Below, one piece after another: positions 35,257 through 43,126 of a stretch of DNA of 64,000 nt. Positions within the stretch are counted from its first letter, which is position 1. Every line of letters begins with the position of its first letter. The notes under the pieces are model-generated. The model did no database searches, was not told the DNA's origin, and worked only from the letters and a program-made list of their open reading frames with translations. This stretch comes from Diaphorobacter sp. HDW4B (GTDB lineage Bacteria > Pseudomonadota > Gammaproteobacteria > Burkholderiales > Burkholderiaceae_C), in the NCBI RefSeq assembly GCF_011305535.1, contig NZ_CP049905.1, positions 2,387,501 to 2,451,500 of the forward strand. The letters are read 5' to 3'. The position numbers and the translations under genes are program-made.

Positions 35257-36000
35257 TCAGTGCATCTCGTAGGCCCGCCGGGCCAGCTCCTGCGCCAGAA
35301 TCCTGGCCGGATCGATCAGCACGGCCCCCTGCGCTTCGCGCGCTTGCGGCAGAGCCAGAGGGATTTCGGTGCAGCCCATGACGACCGGCACCTGGCCGTG
35401 GCGGGCCAGCAGCGGTGCCAGCACCTCGCCGAAGCGGTTGGCGGCCAGCGCGATGTCGCCGCGCTTCACGCCGTCGTAGATGCCTTGCATGAGCCGCGCC
35501 ACACCCTCCTCCTCGGGCACCAGCGGCGTGATGCCGTAGGCGCGCAGCGTCTGGTCATAGAGGCCCGTCTGATAAGTGCCCGCCGTCGCGAGCAGGATGG
35601 CCTGCTCCACGCCTTGCTGTTGCAGGTGGCGCGCGGTTTCTTCGGCGATGTGGAGGATGGAAATCTGCGGAAACAGTGCCTGCATCTGCCCATGCCAGAC
35701 ATGTGCGGTGTTGCAGGCCACAGCCACGCTGCGCACGCCAAGCGCGGCCAACCGCCCCACGCCTTGCAGCAGATGCGGAGCCGGGTCCTGCACGTCGGGC
35801 TGCGGGTGGTGGATGGCGCGGGTGCGGTCGGGGATCGGCATCTGCACCAGCCAGTGCTCGGGGAAGGACTGATCGCGCACCTCTTCGCCATGGCTTTGCA
35901 GATAGTGGGTGCAGGCCTCGACGAACAAACGCACGAAGTCGGCCCCCGCAGCGGGCCCCATGCCGCCCAGGATTCCTACGGATTGCGGCGGGGCCAACAT
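35257..36000 (-). CDS. Aspartate/glutamate racemase family protein
   Basis: A 247-residue cofactor-independent racemase of the Asp/Glu/hydantoin family. VGILGGMGPAAGADFVRLF opens the fold. The two catalytic cysteines lie in VACNTAHVWH (about 95-104) and VVMGCTEIPLAL (about 207-218). It interconverts D- and L-aspartate or glutamate. Its neighbours are a glutamate-type binding protein (52 bases upstream, same strand) and a D-amino-acid dehydrogenase, so the set may handle D-amino acids. Confidence 0.88.
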   Translation of the reverse strand: MLAPPQSVGILGGMGPAAGADFVRLFVEACTHYLQSHGEEVRDQSFPEHWLVQMPIPDRTRAIHHPQPDVQDPAPHLLQGVGRLAALGVRSVAVACNTAHVWHGQMQALFPQISILHIAEETARHLQQQGVEQAILLATAGTYQTGLYDQTLRAYGITPLVPEEEGVARLMQGIYDGVKRGDIALAANRFGEVLAPLLARHGQVPVVMGCTEIPLALPQAREAQGAVLIDPARILAQELARRAYEMH

Positions 36001-36052
36001 GCGGGAGTCTCCCTTGTGGTCTCTGATGGATCTATGACGCGAAGTCGCCGGA

Positions 36053-36934
36053 TCAGGTCGCGGGCTTGTCGCTCAGCTCGATCACGTTCTTCTTCAAGTC
36101 GTCGCTCATCGGCATGTTGAGCGGCGTGTTGGTCGGCGGAATCGGCTGCATGAACCACTTGTCGTAGAGCTTGGTGAACGCGCCCGACTTCATCATGCCG
36201 CCGATCACGCCATCGACCAGCTTCTTGAATTCGGGATCGTTCTTGCGAAGCATGCAGGCGTAGGGCTCGACCTGCAGCGCATCGGCCACGACCTCGTAGT
36301 CGCCGGGATTCTTGGTGTTGGCCATCAGGCCGAAGAGCAGCACGTCATCCATGCCGAAGGCCACGGCGCGGTCCTGCTGCACCTGCAGGAAACCATCCGA
36401 ATGGTCCTTGGGCATGATGATGTTGAGGTCCAGTCCCTTGTCGGCGTTGTACTTGCGCATGACCTGCAGGTTGGTGGTGCCGGAGGTGATCGCCACGGTC
36501 TTGCCCTTGAGGTCTGCATAGTTCTTCACGCCCGAATTTTTCTTCACCAAGAGGCGCGTGCCGGTGTAGAAGTGGTTGATGGCGAAGTCCACTTCCTTGC
36601 CGCGCACGCTGTTGTTGGTGGTTGAGCCGCATTCCAGATCGATCGTGCCGTTGGACAGCAGCGGAATGCGGTTCTGCGAGGTGACGGCCTGCCACTTCAC
36701 TTCGAGGTTCGGCTTGCCCACGGCCTTCTTGACCGCATCGGCGATCGCCTCGGACATCTCCACCGTCATGCCCACACGCTTGCCAGCATCGAGATAGCTG
36801 AACGGCACGGACGACTCGCGATACGCGAGCGTGATGTAGCCGTTCTCGCGCACCTTGGCCAAGGTGTCCGCGTGGGCAGTTGCAAGACAGCCCAGACCCA
36901 ACGCCGCGCAAAGCAAAGTAGTACGAAATTTCAT
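36053..36934 (-). CDS. Glutamate/aspartate-type ABC transporter binding protein (GltI-like)
   Basis: A 293-residue periplasmic amino-acid binding protein, SBP family 3. The signal peptide ends CLATAHA before DTLAKV. YITLAYRESSVPFSYLDAG, ECGSTTNNSVRGKEVDF, GKTVAITSGTTNLQVM and FGMDDVLLFGLMAN match the GltI group that binds glutamate or aspartate. Membrane and ATPase partners are not nearby. It is probably co-transcribed with the racemase gene downstream and is divergent from the D-amino-acid dehydrogenase. Confidence 0.9.
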   Translation of the reverse strand: MKFRTTLLCAALGLGCLATAHADTLAKVRENGYITLAYRESSVPFSYLDAGKRVGMTVEMSEAIADAVKKAVGKPNLEVKWQAVTSQNRIPLLSNGTIDLECGSTTNNSVRGKEVDFAINHFYTGTRLLVKKNSGVKNYADLKGKTVAITSGTTNLQVMRKYNADKGLDLNIIMPKDHSDGFLQVQQDRAVAFGMDDVLLFGLMANTKNPGDYEVVADALQVEPYACMLRKNDPEFKKLVDGVIGGMMKSGAFTKLYDKWFMQPIPPTNTPLNMPMSDDLKKNVIELSDKPAT

Positions 36935-37000
36935 GCCGACTCCCCAAGTGAAAAAGGTTGAAGTGAGCCCAGTTTATGGACTCGCACGCCCCTTGTGGGA

Positions 37001-37096
37001 TGCAATTTGCACGCCAATCCATGCCCTGTATTTATGGCCTCAAGGGTTATCACCAAGGCCGTGCATGATCTGCTGCATGCTGGTGCAATCCGCACC
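37001..37096. promoter_or_regulatory. Dyads in the divergent promoter region of the GltI-like and dehydrogenase genes
   Basis: TGCAATTTGCA (37001-37011) is a perfect 11-base palindrome, and GGTGC-AATCC-GCACC (37082-37096) a perfect five-base dyad. Both lie in the 276-base gap between divergent genes. They are candidate operators for amino-acid-responsive control. Confidence 0.35.
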
Positions 37097-37210
37097 CTTT
37101 GTGGGCGACAAAGCTAGGGGTAAACGACGTCATCCATAACTCAAGGGCATACCCTATGTGCAAAACGCCATGCGACGCGGGAGCGCGGCGGAACTACAGT
37201 GTTTCTCGTC

Positions 37211-38449
37211 ATGAAAACCGAGCAACCCAAGCACATCTGCATCGTCGGCGCAGGCATCGTCGGCCTGGCCACCGCCTATGTTCTGCAGCAGGCCGGTCAC
37301 CGCGTCACCGTGGTGGACCGCGCGCCGCGCCCCGCCATGGGCGCAAGCGGCGGCAACGGCGCGCAACTGAGCTATTCGTACGTGCAGCCGCTGGCCGATC
37401 CGGGCATCTGGAAGATGCTGCCCAAGCTGCTGCTGGAAAAAGATTCGCCACTCAAGTTCCGCCTGCAAGCCGATCCGCAGCAATGGCGCTGGGGCATGGA
37501 ATTTCTCGGTGCCTGCAATGCGCAGACATCGGCGCAAAGCACGCGCGAACTGCTCACGCTGGCCGCCGAAAGCCGCAAGGCATTCGAGGCCATGCAGGAG
37601 AAAGAACAGCTAGCCTGCGACTTTCACACGCCCGGAAAACTCGTGCTTTTTGCCTCGCAGGAAGGGCTGGATGGCGCGGCGCAGCAGGTGCAACTGCAAT
37701 CGAAGATGGGCGGTGCACTGCAACGCGTCGTCAATGCCGCCGAAGTGGCGCGACTCGAACCCGCACTGGCTGCCTACGCGCCGCGCATGGTCGGTGCCGT
37801 CCACACACCGAGCGAAAGCGCCGTCGATTGCCGCAAGCTCTGCGAGCAACTCGCCGAGCGCCTGCAGGAGCGCGGCGTGCAGTTCCAGTACGGCACCGAG
37901 GTGCAATCGTTCGACGTGCAAGGCGGCAGCATCGCCGCGCTGAACAGCTCACGCGGCAAGATCGGTGCCGACCATTTCGTGCTGGCCAGCGGCTGGCAAA
38001 GCGCCGAGCAGGCACGCCAACTCGGCGCCAGCATCCCCGTCTATCCCCTCAAGGGCTACAGCATCACGCTCGACGCCACCGCCACGCCGGATGCTGCACC
38101 GCAGATCAGCGTGACCGACACCGCGCGCAAGGTCGTGTTCGCACGCACCGGCGAGCGCCTGCGCGTGGCGGGCATGGTCGAGATCGTGGGCCGCGACACA
38201 CGCCTGAACCCCGCGCGCATCGAAAGCCTCAAGCGCTCCACGCGCGAGGTGTTTCCGCATCTGCCGGTGGACGGCGAAGTTCAACCCTGGACCGGCATGC
38301 GCCCAGCCACACCCAAGGGCTTGCCAATCACCGGAAGGCAAAAAGGGGGGCCGGACAATCTGTGGATGCAGACAGGACACGGCGCATTGGGCCTCACGCT
38401 GGCCTTTGGTTCGGCCACGGAGCTGCTCAGGCAGATGAGCCGGGGCTGA
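37211..38449 (+). CDS. FAD-dependent D-amino-acid dehydrogenase (DadA-like)
   Basis: A 412-residue FAD oxidoreductase of the DAO/DadA type. The dinucleotide-binding GAGIVGLATAYVLQQAGHRV is near residue 14, followed by GASGGNGAQLSYSYVQPLAD and the C-terminal PWTGMRPATPKGLPITG, then GHGALGLTLAFGSATEL. It oxidatively deaminates D-amino acids, passing electrons to the respiratory chain. ATG 37211 is preferred over the GTG four codons earlier. It is convergent with the LysR gene, with stops three bases apart. Confidence 0.88.
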   Translation: MKTEQPKHICIVGAGIVGLATAYVLQQAGHRVTVVDRAPRPAMGASGGNGAQLSYSYVQPLADPGIWKMLPKLLLEKDSPLKFRLQADPQQWRWGMEFLGACNAQTSAQSTRELLTLAAESRKAFEAMQEKEQLACDFHTPGKLVLFASQEGLDGAAQQVQLQSKMGGALQRVVNAAEVARLEPALAAYAPRMVGAVHTPSESAVDCRKLCEQLAERLQERGVQFQYGTEVQSFDVQGGSIAALNSSRGKIGADHFVLASGWQSAEQARQLGASIPVYPLKGYSITLDATATPDAAPQISVTDTARKVVFARTGERLRVAGMVEIVGRDTRLNPARIESLKRSTREVFPHLPVDGEVQPWTGMRPATPKGLPITGRQKGGPDNLWMQTGHGALGLTLAFGSATELLRQMSRG

Positions 38450-38451
38450 AC

Positions 38452-39354
38452 TCAACCGAGCGTGTCGCGCAGCGCCTTGCGCATCTCCTGCGTCATCGCA
38501 CGAGCGAGCACCGAGCCCGGTCTTTGCGCGAGATGCAAGGCGTTCACGCCCACGGTGATGTGCGGCAGCAGCGGCACGACATGCACCTTGCTCAAGTCGG
38601 CCGCGGCGGCCGTGCAGCCGTCGACGATCGCCGCGCCGAGGCCGTATTCGGCCATCGACAACGCCGCGTGATACGTCTGCACCGTGACCACCGGAGACAG
38701 CCCCACGCCGTGCTCGCGGCAGGCCTGATTGATGCGGATGCCGAGCGGGTCCTTGCCGTCAAGCGCGACCACCGGCAGATCGGCCAGATCCTTCAACTCC
38801 ATGCCCGCCGCCCGCACGCGCGATGGCGGCAGCAGGCTCTTGGGCAGGATGCACTGCATGTCGACTTCGGCCAGCGTTTCGTGCTCCAGCGCGGCCTGGC
38901 GCACCGAGCTGATCACGAAGCCCACATCGGCCTCCTGCAGCAGCAGCGCGGAGACAACCTGCGGCGTGTGCAGCGCCTGCACATGGACCTGCACCTGTGG
39001 ATATTTCTCGCGGAACCCGGCCACTGCGCGCGGCAGCGCGTCGCGGCTCAATGCGAACACGGTCAGCACGGTGAGCCGATCCGCCGCCTGACCGTGGCGC
39101 AGATTGACGGCAAGGCGCTGCACTTCATCGAGCTGCTCGAACAGCCTTTCGATGTGCGGGAACAGCGCGAGCGCTTCGTTCGTTGGCGTGAGCCGTCCGC
39201 GCGCACGCTGGAACAGCGCGAAGCCGAGCTGCAGCTCCGCGTGCTGCAACGTGCGACTCACGGCTGGCTGCGTGACGTTGATGAGCCGCGCGGCTGCGCT
39301 CACGCTGCCGGTCTGCATGACGGCGTTGAAGACTTCGATGTGCCGCAATCGCAT
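38452..39354 (-). CDS. LysR-family transcriptional regulator
   Basis: A 300-residue LysR regulator. The helix-turn-helix is at about 1-60 (MRLRHIEVFNAVMQTGSVSA; AARLINVTQPAVSRTLQHAE), with an effector domain from about 90. It belongs to the branch of amino-acid-metabolism regulators (inference from LRHIEVFxAVMxxGSVSxAA). It may control the neighbouring D-amino-acid dehydrogenase or racemase/binding-protein genes. It lies 46 bases downstream of the cobalamin adenosyltransferase gene on the same strand. Confidence 0.92.
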   Translation of the reverse strand: MRLRHIEVFNAVMQTGSVSAAARLINVTQPAVSRTLQHAELQLGFALFQRARGRLTPTNEALALFPHIERLFEQLDEVQRLAVNLRHGQAADRLTVLTVFALSRDALPRAVAGFREKYPQVQVHVQALHTPQVVSALLLQEADVGFVISSVRQAALEHETLAEVDMQCILPKSLLPPSRVRAAGMELKDLADLPVVALDGKDPLGIRINQACREHGVGLSPVVTVQTYHAALSMAEYGLGAAIVDGCTAAAADLSKVHVVPLLPHITVGVNALHLAQRPGSVLARAMTQEMRKALRDTLG

Positions 39355-39400
39355 GGCTGTGCGCGCTGGTGCTGCTGGTCAGTGGGTCAGATGGCGCGCA

Positions 39401-39973
39401 TCACTGCTCGTCTTTCGCGGCGCGCGCGAGACGTTCGCTTTTCCAGTACACATCGTCGCCGCCGTTCACGCGGTTGAGCACGCGCGAGAGAACGAACAGC
39501 AGATCGGACAGACGGTTCAGATATTGGCGCGGTGCGGAGCGCATGTTTTCGCTGTCCTGCAGCGCCACCACGGCACGCTCTGCGCGACGCGCCACGGTGC
39601 GGCAGACATGGGCTTGCGATGCGGCGCGCGTGCCTGCAGGCAGGATGAATTCCTGCAGACGCGGCAGTTGCGCGTTGTAGTGCGCGAGCGCGTCGTCGAG
39701 CTGCAGCAGGCCGTCGTCCTTGAGCAATTCGAAACCGGGAATCGACAGCTCGCCGCCCAAGTTGAAGAGCTGGTGCTGCACATCGACAAGCAGATCGCGC
39801 ACGTCGGCAGGCAGGTCTTCGCACAGCAGCAGACCGATGTGCGAGTTGAGCTCATCCACATCACCCATGGCGTGCGGGCGGCCACTGTTCTTGGAAACGC
39901 GCGTGTTGTCCCCAAGGCCGGTAGTGCCATCATCGCCTGTGCGTGTCGCGATTTGTGTCAAACGGTTACCCAT
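39401..39973 (-). CDS. Cob(I)yrinic acid a,c-diamide adenosyltransferase, PduO type
   Basis: A 190-residue PduO-type ATP:cob(I)alamin adenosyltransferase. The ATP site TRTGDDGTTGLGDNTRVSKN is near residues 8-27, and VCRTVARRAERAVVALQ and QYLNRLSDLLFVLSRVLNR are the classical helices of the trimer. It makes adenosylcobalamin from cob(I)alamin and ATP. The start MGNRLTQI at 39973 is the family start. The B12-dependent radical SAM gene at 18517 is not linked. Confidence 0.95.
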   Translation of the reverse strand: MGNRLTQIATRTGDDGTTGLGDNTRVSKNSGRPHAMGDVDELNSHIGLLLCEDLPADVRDLLVDVQHQLFNLGGELSIPGFELLKDDGLLQLDDALAHYNAQLPRLQEFILPAGTRAASQAHVCRTVARRAERAVVALQDSENMRSAPRQYLNRLSDLLFVLSRVLNRVNGGDDVYWKSERLARAAKDEQ

Positions 39974-40131
39974 GGCGTGTTTTCTCCTAGTTGTCTGCGC
40001 AAGTTCTCCATTGTGCTTTACATCAAGGCGGCAAATGAGGAGGCGAGCAACAGCGGGCAATAGTGCTGGATCGAGAGCGCTTGCTGCGGTGCAATAGAGC
40101 CGTGTTCAACACTTTTTCGGAGTTCAACGAC

Positions 40132-40404
40132 ATGACCCAGCCTCAGCAACGACGTACCCCGATGGCCTGGTTTGACGCACGCAGCGTCATGCTGTTTGCG
40201 GCCATCGCCATCGGCGCCACTGCGGTGGGCGCACAAGCGCAAACGACTTCCCCCTCCTCGGACAAAACCAGCTCCGGACCCGTGATCGGTCCGGTTTCAT
40301 CGCCCGGCACCCCAACGTCTGGCGAACAAACCCAGCGCAACGAGCCCTTCAGCGTACAGCGCGAACGCGCCTTCAAGGCAGCGGACGCGCTCAACGGATA
40401 TTGA
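40132..40404 (+). CDS. Small exported protein of unknown function
   Basis: A 90-residue protein. A hydrophobic signal or anchor (about 18-36, ending VGAQAQ) precedes a Ser/Pro/Thr-rich tail. The end QRNEPFSVQRERAFKAADAL is charged. I do not recognise a family. ATG 40132 follows TCGGAG. The gene stands alone between the adenosyltransferase and the D-lactate dehydrogenase. Its tail is low in complexity but codon use is normal, so it is probably real. Confidence 0.6.
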   Translation: MTQPQQRRTPMAWFDARSVMLFAAIAIGATAVGAQAQTTSPSSDKTSSGPVIGPVSSPGTPTSGEQTQRNEPFSVQRERAFKAADALNGY

Positions 40405-40425
40405 TGACTCTCCGTTTCTCGACCC

Positions 40426-40466
40426 GCCGCTGACGCCGTCCCACCGGACCGTCAGCGGCCATTGTT
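40426..40466 (+). terminator. Hairpin after the small exported protein gene
   Basis: GCCGCTGACG (40426-40435) pairs with CGTCAGCGGC (40450-40459), loop 14 bases, followed by CATTGTTTT. It probably terminates the gene ending at 40404. Confidence 0.6.
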
Positions 40467-40499
40467 TTCGTCAGCATTCTTCTTCATGGACATTCACCG

Positions 40500-40608
40500 C
40501 TAGTCATCCCCACATCACGCAAAGAGGCATTCACGAGTAGAGGCGTGAACGCATCACGAATTTGCACCCGAACCGCCAGGTTGCCACTCCAGGGCCTGGC
40601 GGTTTTTT
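40500..40608 (+). ncRNA. Candidate small RNA with strong terminator
   Basis: After the terminator at 40426-40459, a second very strong intrinsic terminator occurs at 40571-40608: AACCGCCAGG pairs with CCTGGCGGTT, followed by TTTT. No gene ends between the two. A hairpin TTCACG/CGTGAA (40530-40549) precedes it. This layout fits a short non-coding RNA, start unknown, of about 100 bases. The alternative is a read-through terminator of the upstream gene. The rest of the 325-base gap (40609-40729) holds only the promoter region of the D-lactate dehydrogenase. Confidence 0.4.
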
Positions 40609-40729
40609 CATGCGCGCCTTCATGCGTGGAATCTGACCGTCCAACTGCGGCTATGGTTATCCACAGCCAGGGCGAGCCGTGCGAAACCTAGAATGTGAGG
40701 CTTGATTTGTCAGTCTCCGGAGAACACCC

Positions 40730-42154
40730 ATGAACGCCCCCACCGATGCCACCCACCTGCTGCCCAAAGTGCAACTGCGCCCCGTGCCGCAGGCGTTTCT
40801 GGATGCGCTGGCGGCGCGATTCGGCGCTCAGTTCTCCACCGCGCAGGCCGTGCGCGAGCAGCACGGCCGCGATGAAGGATCGCTGCAGGCCCCGCCTCCA
40901 TCGGCCGTGGTGTTTGCCGAAAGCACGCAGGACGTGGCCGATGCCGTCAAGCTCGCATCGCAGTACGACGTGCCGGTGATTCCCTACGGCGCAGGCTCCT
41001 CGCTCGAAGGCCATCTGCTGGCCATTCAAGGCGGCATCAGCATCGACGTGAGCCGCATGAACAAGATTCTGTCGGTCGATGCGGACGACCTCACCGTCAC
41101 CGTGCAGCCGGGCATCACGCGCAAGCAGCTCAACGACGCGATCAAGGACACAGGTCTGTTCTTCCCCATCGATCCGGGCGCGGACGCCAGCATCGGCGGC
41201 ATGACATCGACCCGCGCGAGCGGCACCAACGCCGTGCGCTACGGCACCATGCGCGAGAACGTGCTGGCGCTGGAAGTGGTGACCGCCAACGGCGACGTGA
41301 TCCGCACCGGAACGCGCGCCAAGAAAAGCGCTGCGGGCTACGACCTCACGCGCCTCTTGGTCGGCAGCGAAGGCACGCTCGGCATCTTCACCGAAATCTC
41401 CGTGCGCCTGTACCCGCTGCCCGAAGCCGTGAGCGCCGCGATCTGCTCGTTCCCCAGCATCGAAGCCGCCGTGCGCACCGTGATCCAGACCATCCAGCTC
41501 GGTGTGCCGATTGCGCGCGTGGAACTGATCGATGCGAACTCCGTGCGCATGGTGAATGCCCACAGCAAGCTCACGCTGCGCGAAGAGCCGCTGCTGCTGA
41601 TGGAGTTCCACGGCTCGCCCGCAGGCGTGCAGGAACAGGCCGAAACCGTGCAGGAACTCGCCAAGGAATGGGGCGGCCAATCGTTCGAATGGGCGACCAC
41701 GCCCGAAGACCGCACACGCCTTTGGACCGCGCGCCACAACGCCTATTTCGCCGCCGTGCAATCGCGCCCCGGCTGCCGCGCCATCAGCACCGACACCTGC
41801 GTGCCGATCAGCCGCCTGGCCGACGCGCTGCTGGACTCCGTGAAAGAAGCCGACGACAGCGGCATCCCCTACTTCCTCGTCGGCCACGTGGGCGATGGCA
41901 ACTTCCACTTCGGCTACCTGATCGACCCCAATATCCCCGAAGAACGCGTGAAAGCCGAAGCCCTGAATCACCAGCTCGTGGCGCGCACCATCGCGCTGGG
42001 CGGCACCTGCACGGGCGAGCACGGCATCGGCATCCACAAGATGGGCTTTCTGCTCGAAGAAACCGGTGCGGGCGCGGTGGACATGATGCGCACCATCAAG
42101 CAGGCGCTTGACCCGAAGAACATCCTCAATCCGGGGAAGATTTTCTCGATCTGA
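40730..42154 (+). CDS. FAD-linked D-lactate/2-hydroxyacid dehydrogenase (GlcD family)
   Basis: A 474-residue FAD-binding oxidoreductase. The PP-loop FAD site VIPYGAGSSLEGHLLAIQGG is near residues 84-103, GADASIGGMTSTRASGTNAV near 148, and AGYDLTRLLVGSEGTLGIFT near 203. The C-terminal GHVGDGNFHFGYLID and CTGEHGIGIHKMGFL match cytochrome-linked D-lactate dehydrogenase (Dld/LDHD). Glycolate oxidase GlcD is less likely because glcE and glcF are absent. It oxidises D-lactate to pyruvate at the membrane and starts at a clear ATG after TCCGGAGAAC. Confidence 0.92.
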   Translation: MNAPTDATHLLPKVQLRPVPQAFLDALAARFGAQFSTAQAVREQHGRDEGSLQAPPPSAVVFAESTQDVADAVKLASQYDVPVIPYGAGSSLEGHLLAIQGGISIDVSRMNKILSVDADDLTVTVQPGITRKQLNDAIKDTGLFFPIDPGADASIGGMTSTRASGTNAVRYGTMRENVLALEVVTANGDVIRTGTRAKKSAAGYDLTRLLVGSEGTLGIFTEISVRLYPLPEAVSAAICSFPSIEAAVRTVIQTIQLGVPIARVELIDANSVRMVNAHSKLTLREEPLLLMEFHGSPAGVQEQAETVQELAKEWGGQSFEWATTPEDRTRLWTARHNAYFAAVQSRPGCRAISTDTCVPISRLADALLDSVKEADDSGIPYFLVGHVGDGNFHFGYLIDPNIPEERVKAEALNHQLVARTIALGGTCTGEHGIGIHKMGFLLEETGAGAVDMMRTIKQALDPKNILNPGKIFSI

Positions 42155-42194
42155 TCCGGCGGTGAGGATGGCGCGCAAGCGCTTTCTCGCCGCT

Positions 42195-43034
42195 TCAGAA
42201 ATGGCGAATCGCGGTGATCGCCAAGAAGGTGTTCAGCCCCGACTCGTGGGGCGCACGATAGACGCCCATGGCTTGGAGATGCTGCACACCGATGGCCGCA
42301 AGCTCCCATGCCATGCATTCCTCATCGAGCTTGAAGGCTTCGGGAACGATGAACATGCGGCGACCCGTGATGCGTTCCAGCACTTTCAGTCGTCTGGATT
42401 TTTCGCGCAATGCAGGCAGCACATGTTCATTGCCCCACGCCCATTTCCAGGTGTTCGATTGGCGCGCGTAGCTTCCGATGTCGATCACATCGGCTTCGAT
42501 GATCTTCTTGTCTGCCTCATCGAACATCTCCAGTTTTTCACTGGCCTGATCGAAGGACCAACGCTCGAAATCACCGAAGCCATGCTCGGAGATCAGCGCG
42601 TCCTGTTTGCAGCTCAATTCATCCACGGCGGCATCGACGAAGGCCTCGAATTCCGATGCCGTCATGCGAACGAAATCTTCGTCGCTGCCCGCTTCGTCGT
42701 CCTCTGCTTCCTCATCTTCGTCTTCGGGAAACACGTCGCGAATCCACGATTCGCCTGGTGCGGCACGATCGGCGCACCAACCCGGCGGCAGGTCGGAGAG
42801 TTCAAACAGCGACGCATCGCGCTCCAGCACGCAGCCCATGCAGACGAGTTTCACATCGGCCTGTTCGGTCGTGGTGCCGCACAGAAACTGCCACTCGCCA
42901 TCGTGGTCATGAAACACCTCCAACACGGGAAGCGATCCGTCCATCACATGCCGCGTGGTGAACGTGGCCGTGTTCACGGGCTCGTCAAACGGCCAACGGG
43001 CTTCGTCGAATGAATGCTTGTGTGGGTTGGACAT
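42195..43034 (-). CDS. Two-domain protein with acidic linker and DUF6882-like C-terminus
   Basis: A 279-residue cytosolic protein. The N-terminal half (ARWPFDEPVNTATFTTRHVM; HDHDGEWQFLCG; VCMGCVLERD) I recall only as an uncharacterised domain. A strongly acidic linker (PEDEDEEAEDDEAGSDED, about 107-124) leads to a C-terminal domain (WSFDQ; YARQSNTWKWAWGNEHVLPA; AMGVYRAPHESG) that resembles DUF6882, found in some immunity-type proteins. No toxin gene is adjacent. ATG 43034 is preferred; upstream in-frame codons are unlike protein. Function unknown. Confidence 0.7.
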   Translation of the reverse strand: MSNPHKHSFDEARWPFDEPVNTATFTTRHVMDGSLPVLEVFHDHDGEWQFLCGTTTEQADVKLVCMGCVLERDASLFELSDLPPGWCADRAAPGESWIRDVFPEDEDEEAEDDEAGSDEDFVRMTASEFEAFVDAAVDELSCKQDALISEHGFGDFERWSFDQASEKLEMFDEADKKIIEADVIDIGSYARQSNTWKWAWGNEHVLPALREKSRRLKVLERITGRRMFIVPEAFKLDEECMAWELAAIGVQHLQAMGVYRAPHESGLNTFLAITAIRHF

Positions 43035-43126
43035 GATGTGCCCAGAGCGGCGGGATGCGCACATCATGCCGCATTTGTGCTTTGAAAGCACAAGCGCTGT
43101 GCCATCAAAAGACCTAGTTTTCATCA

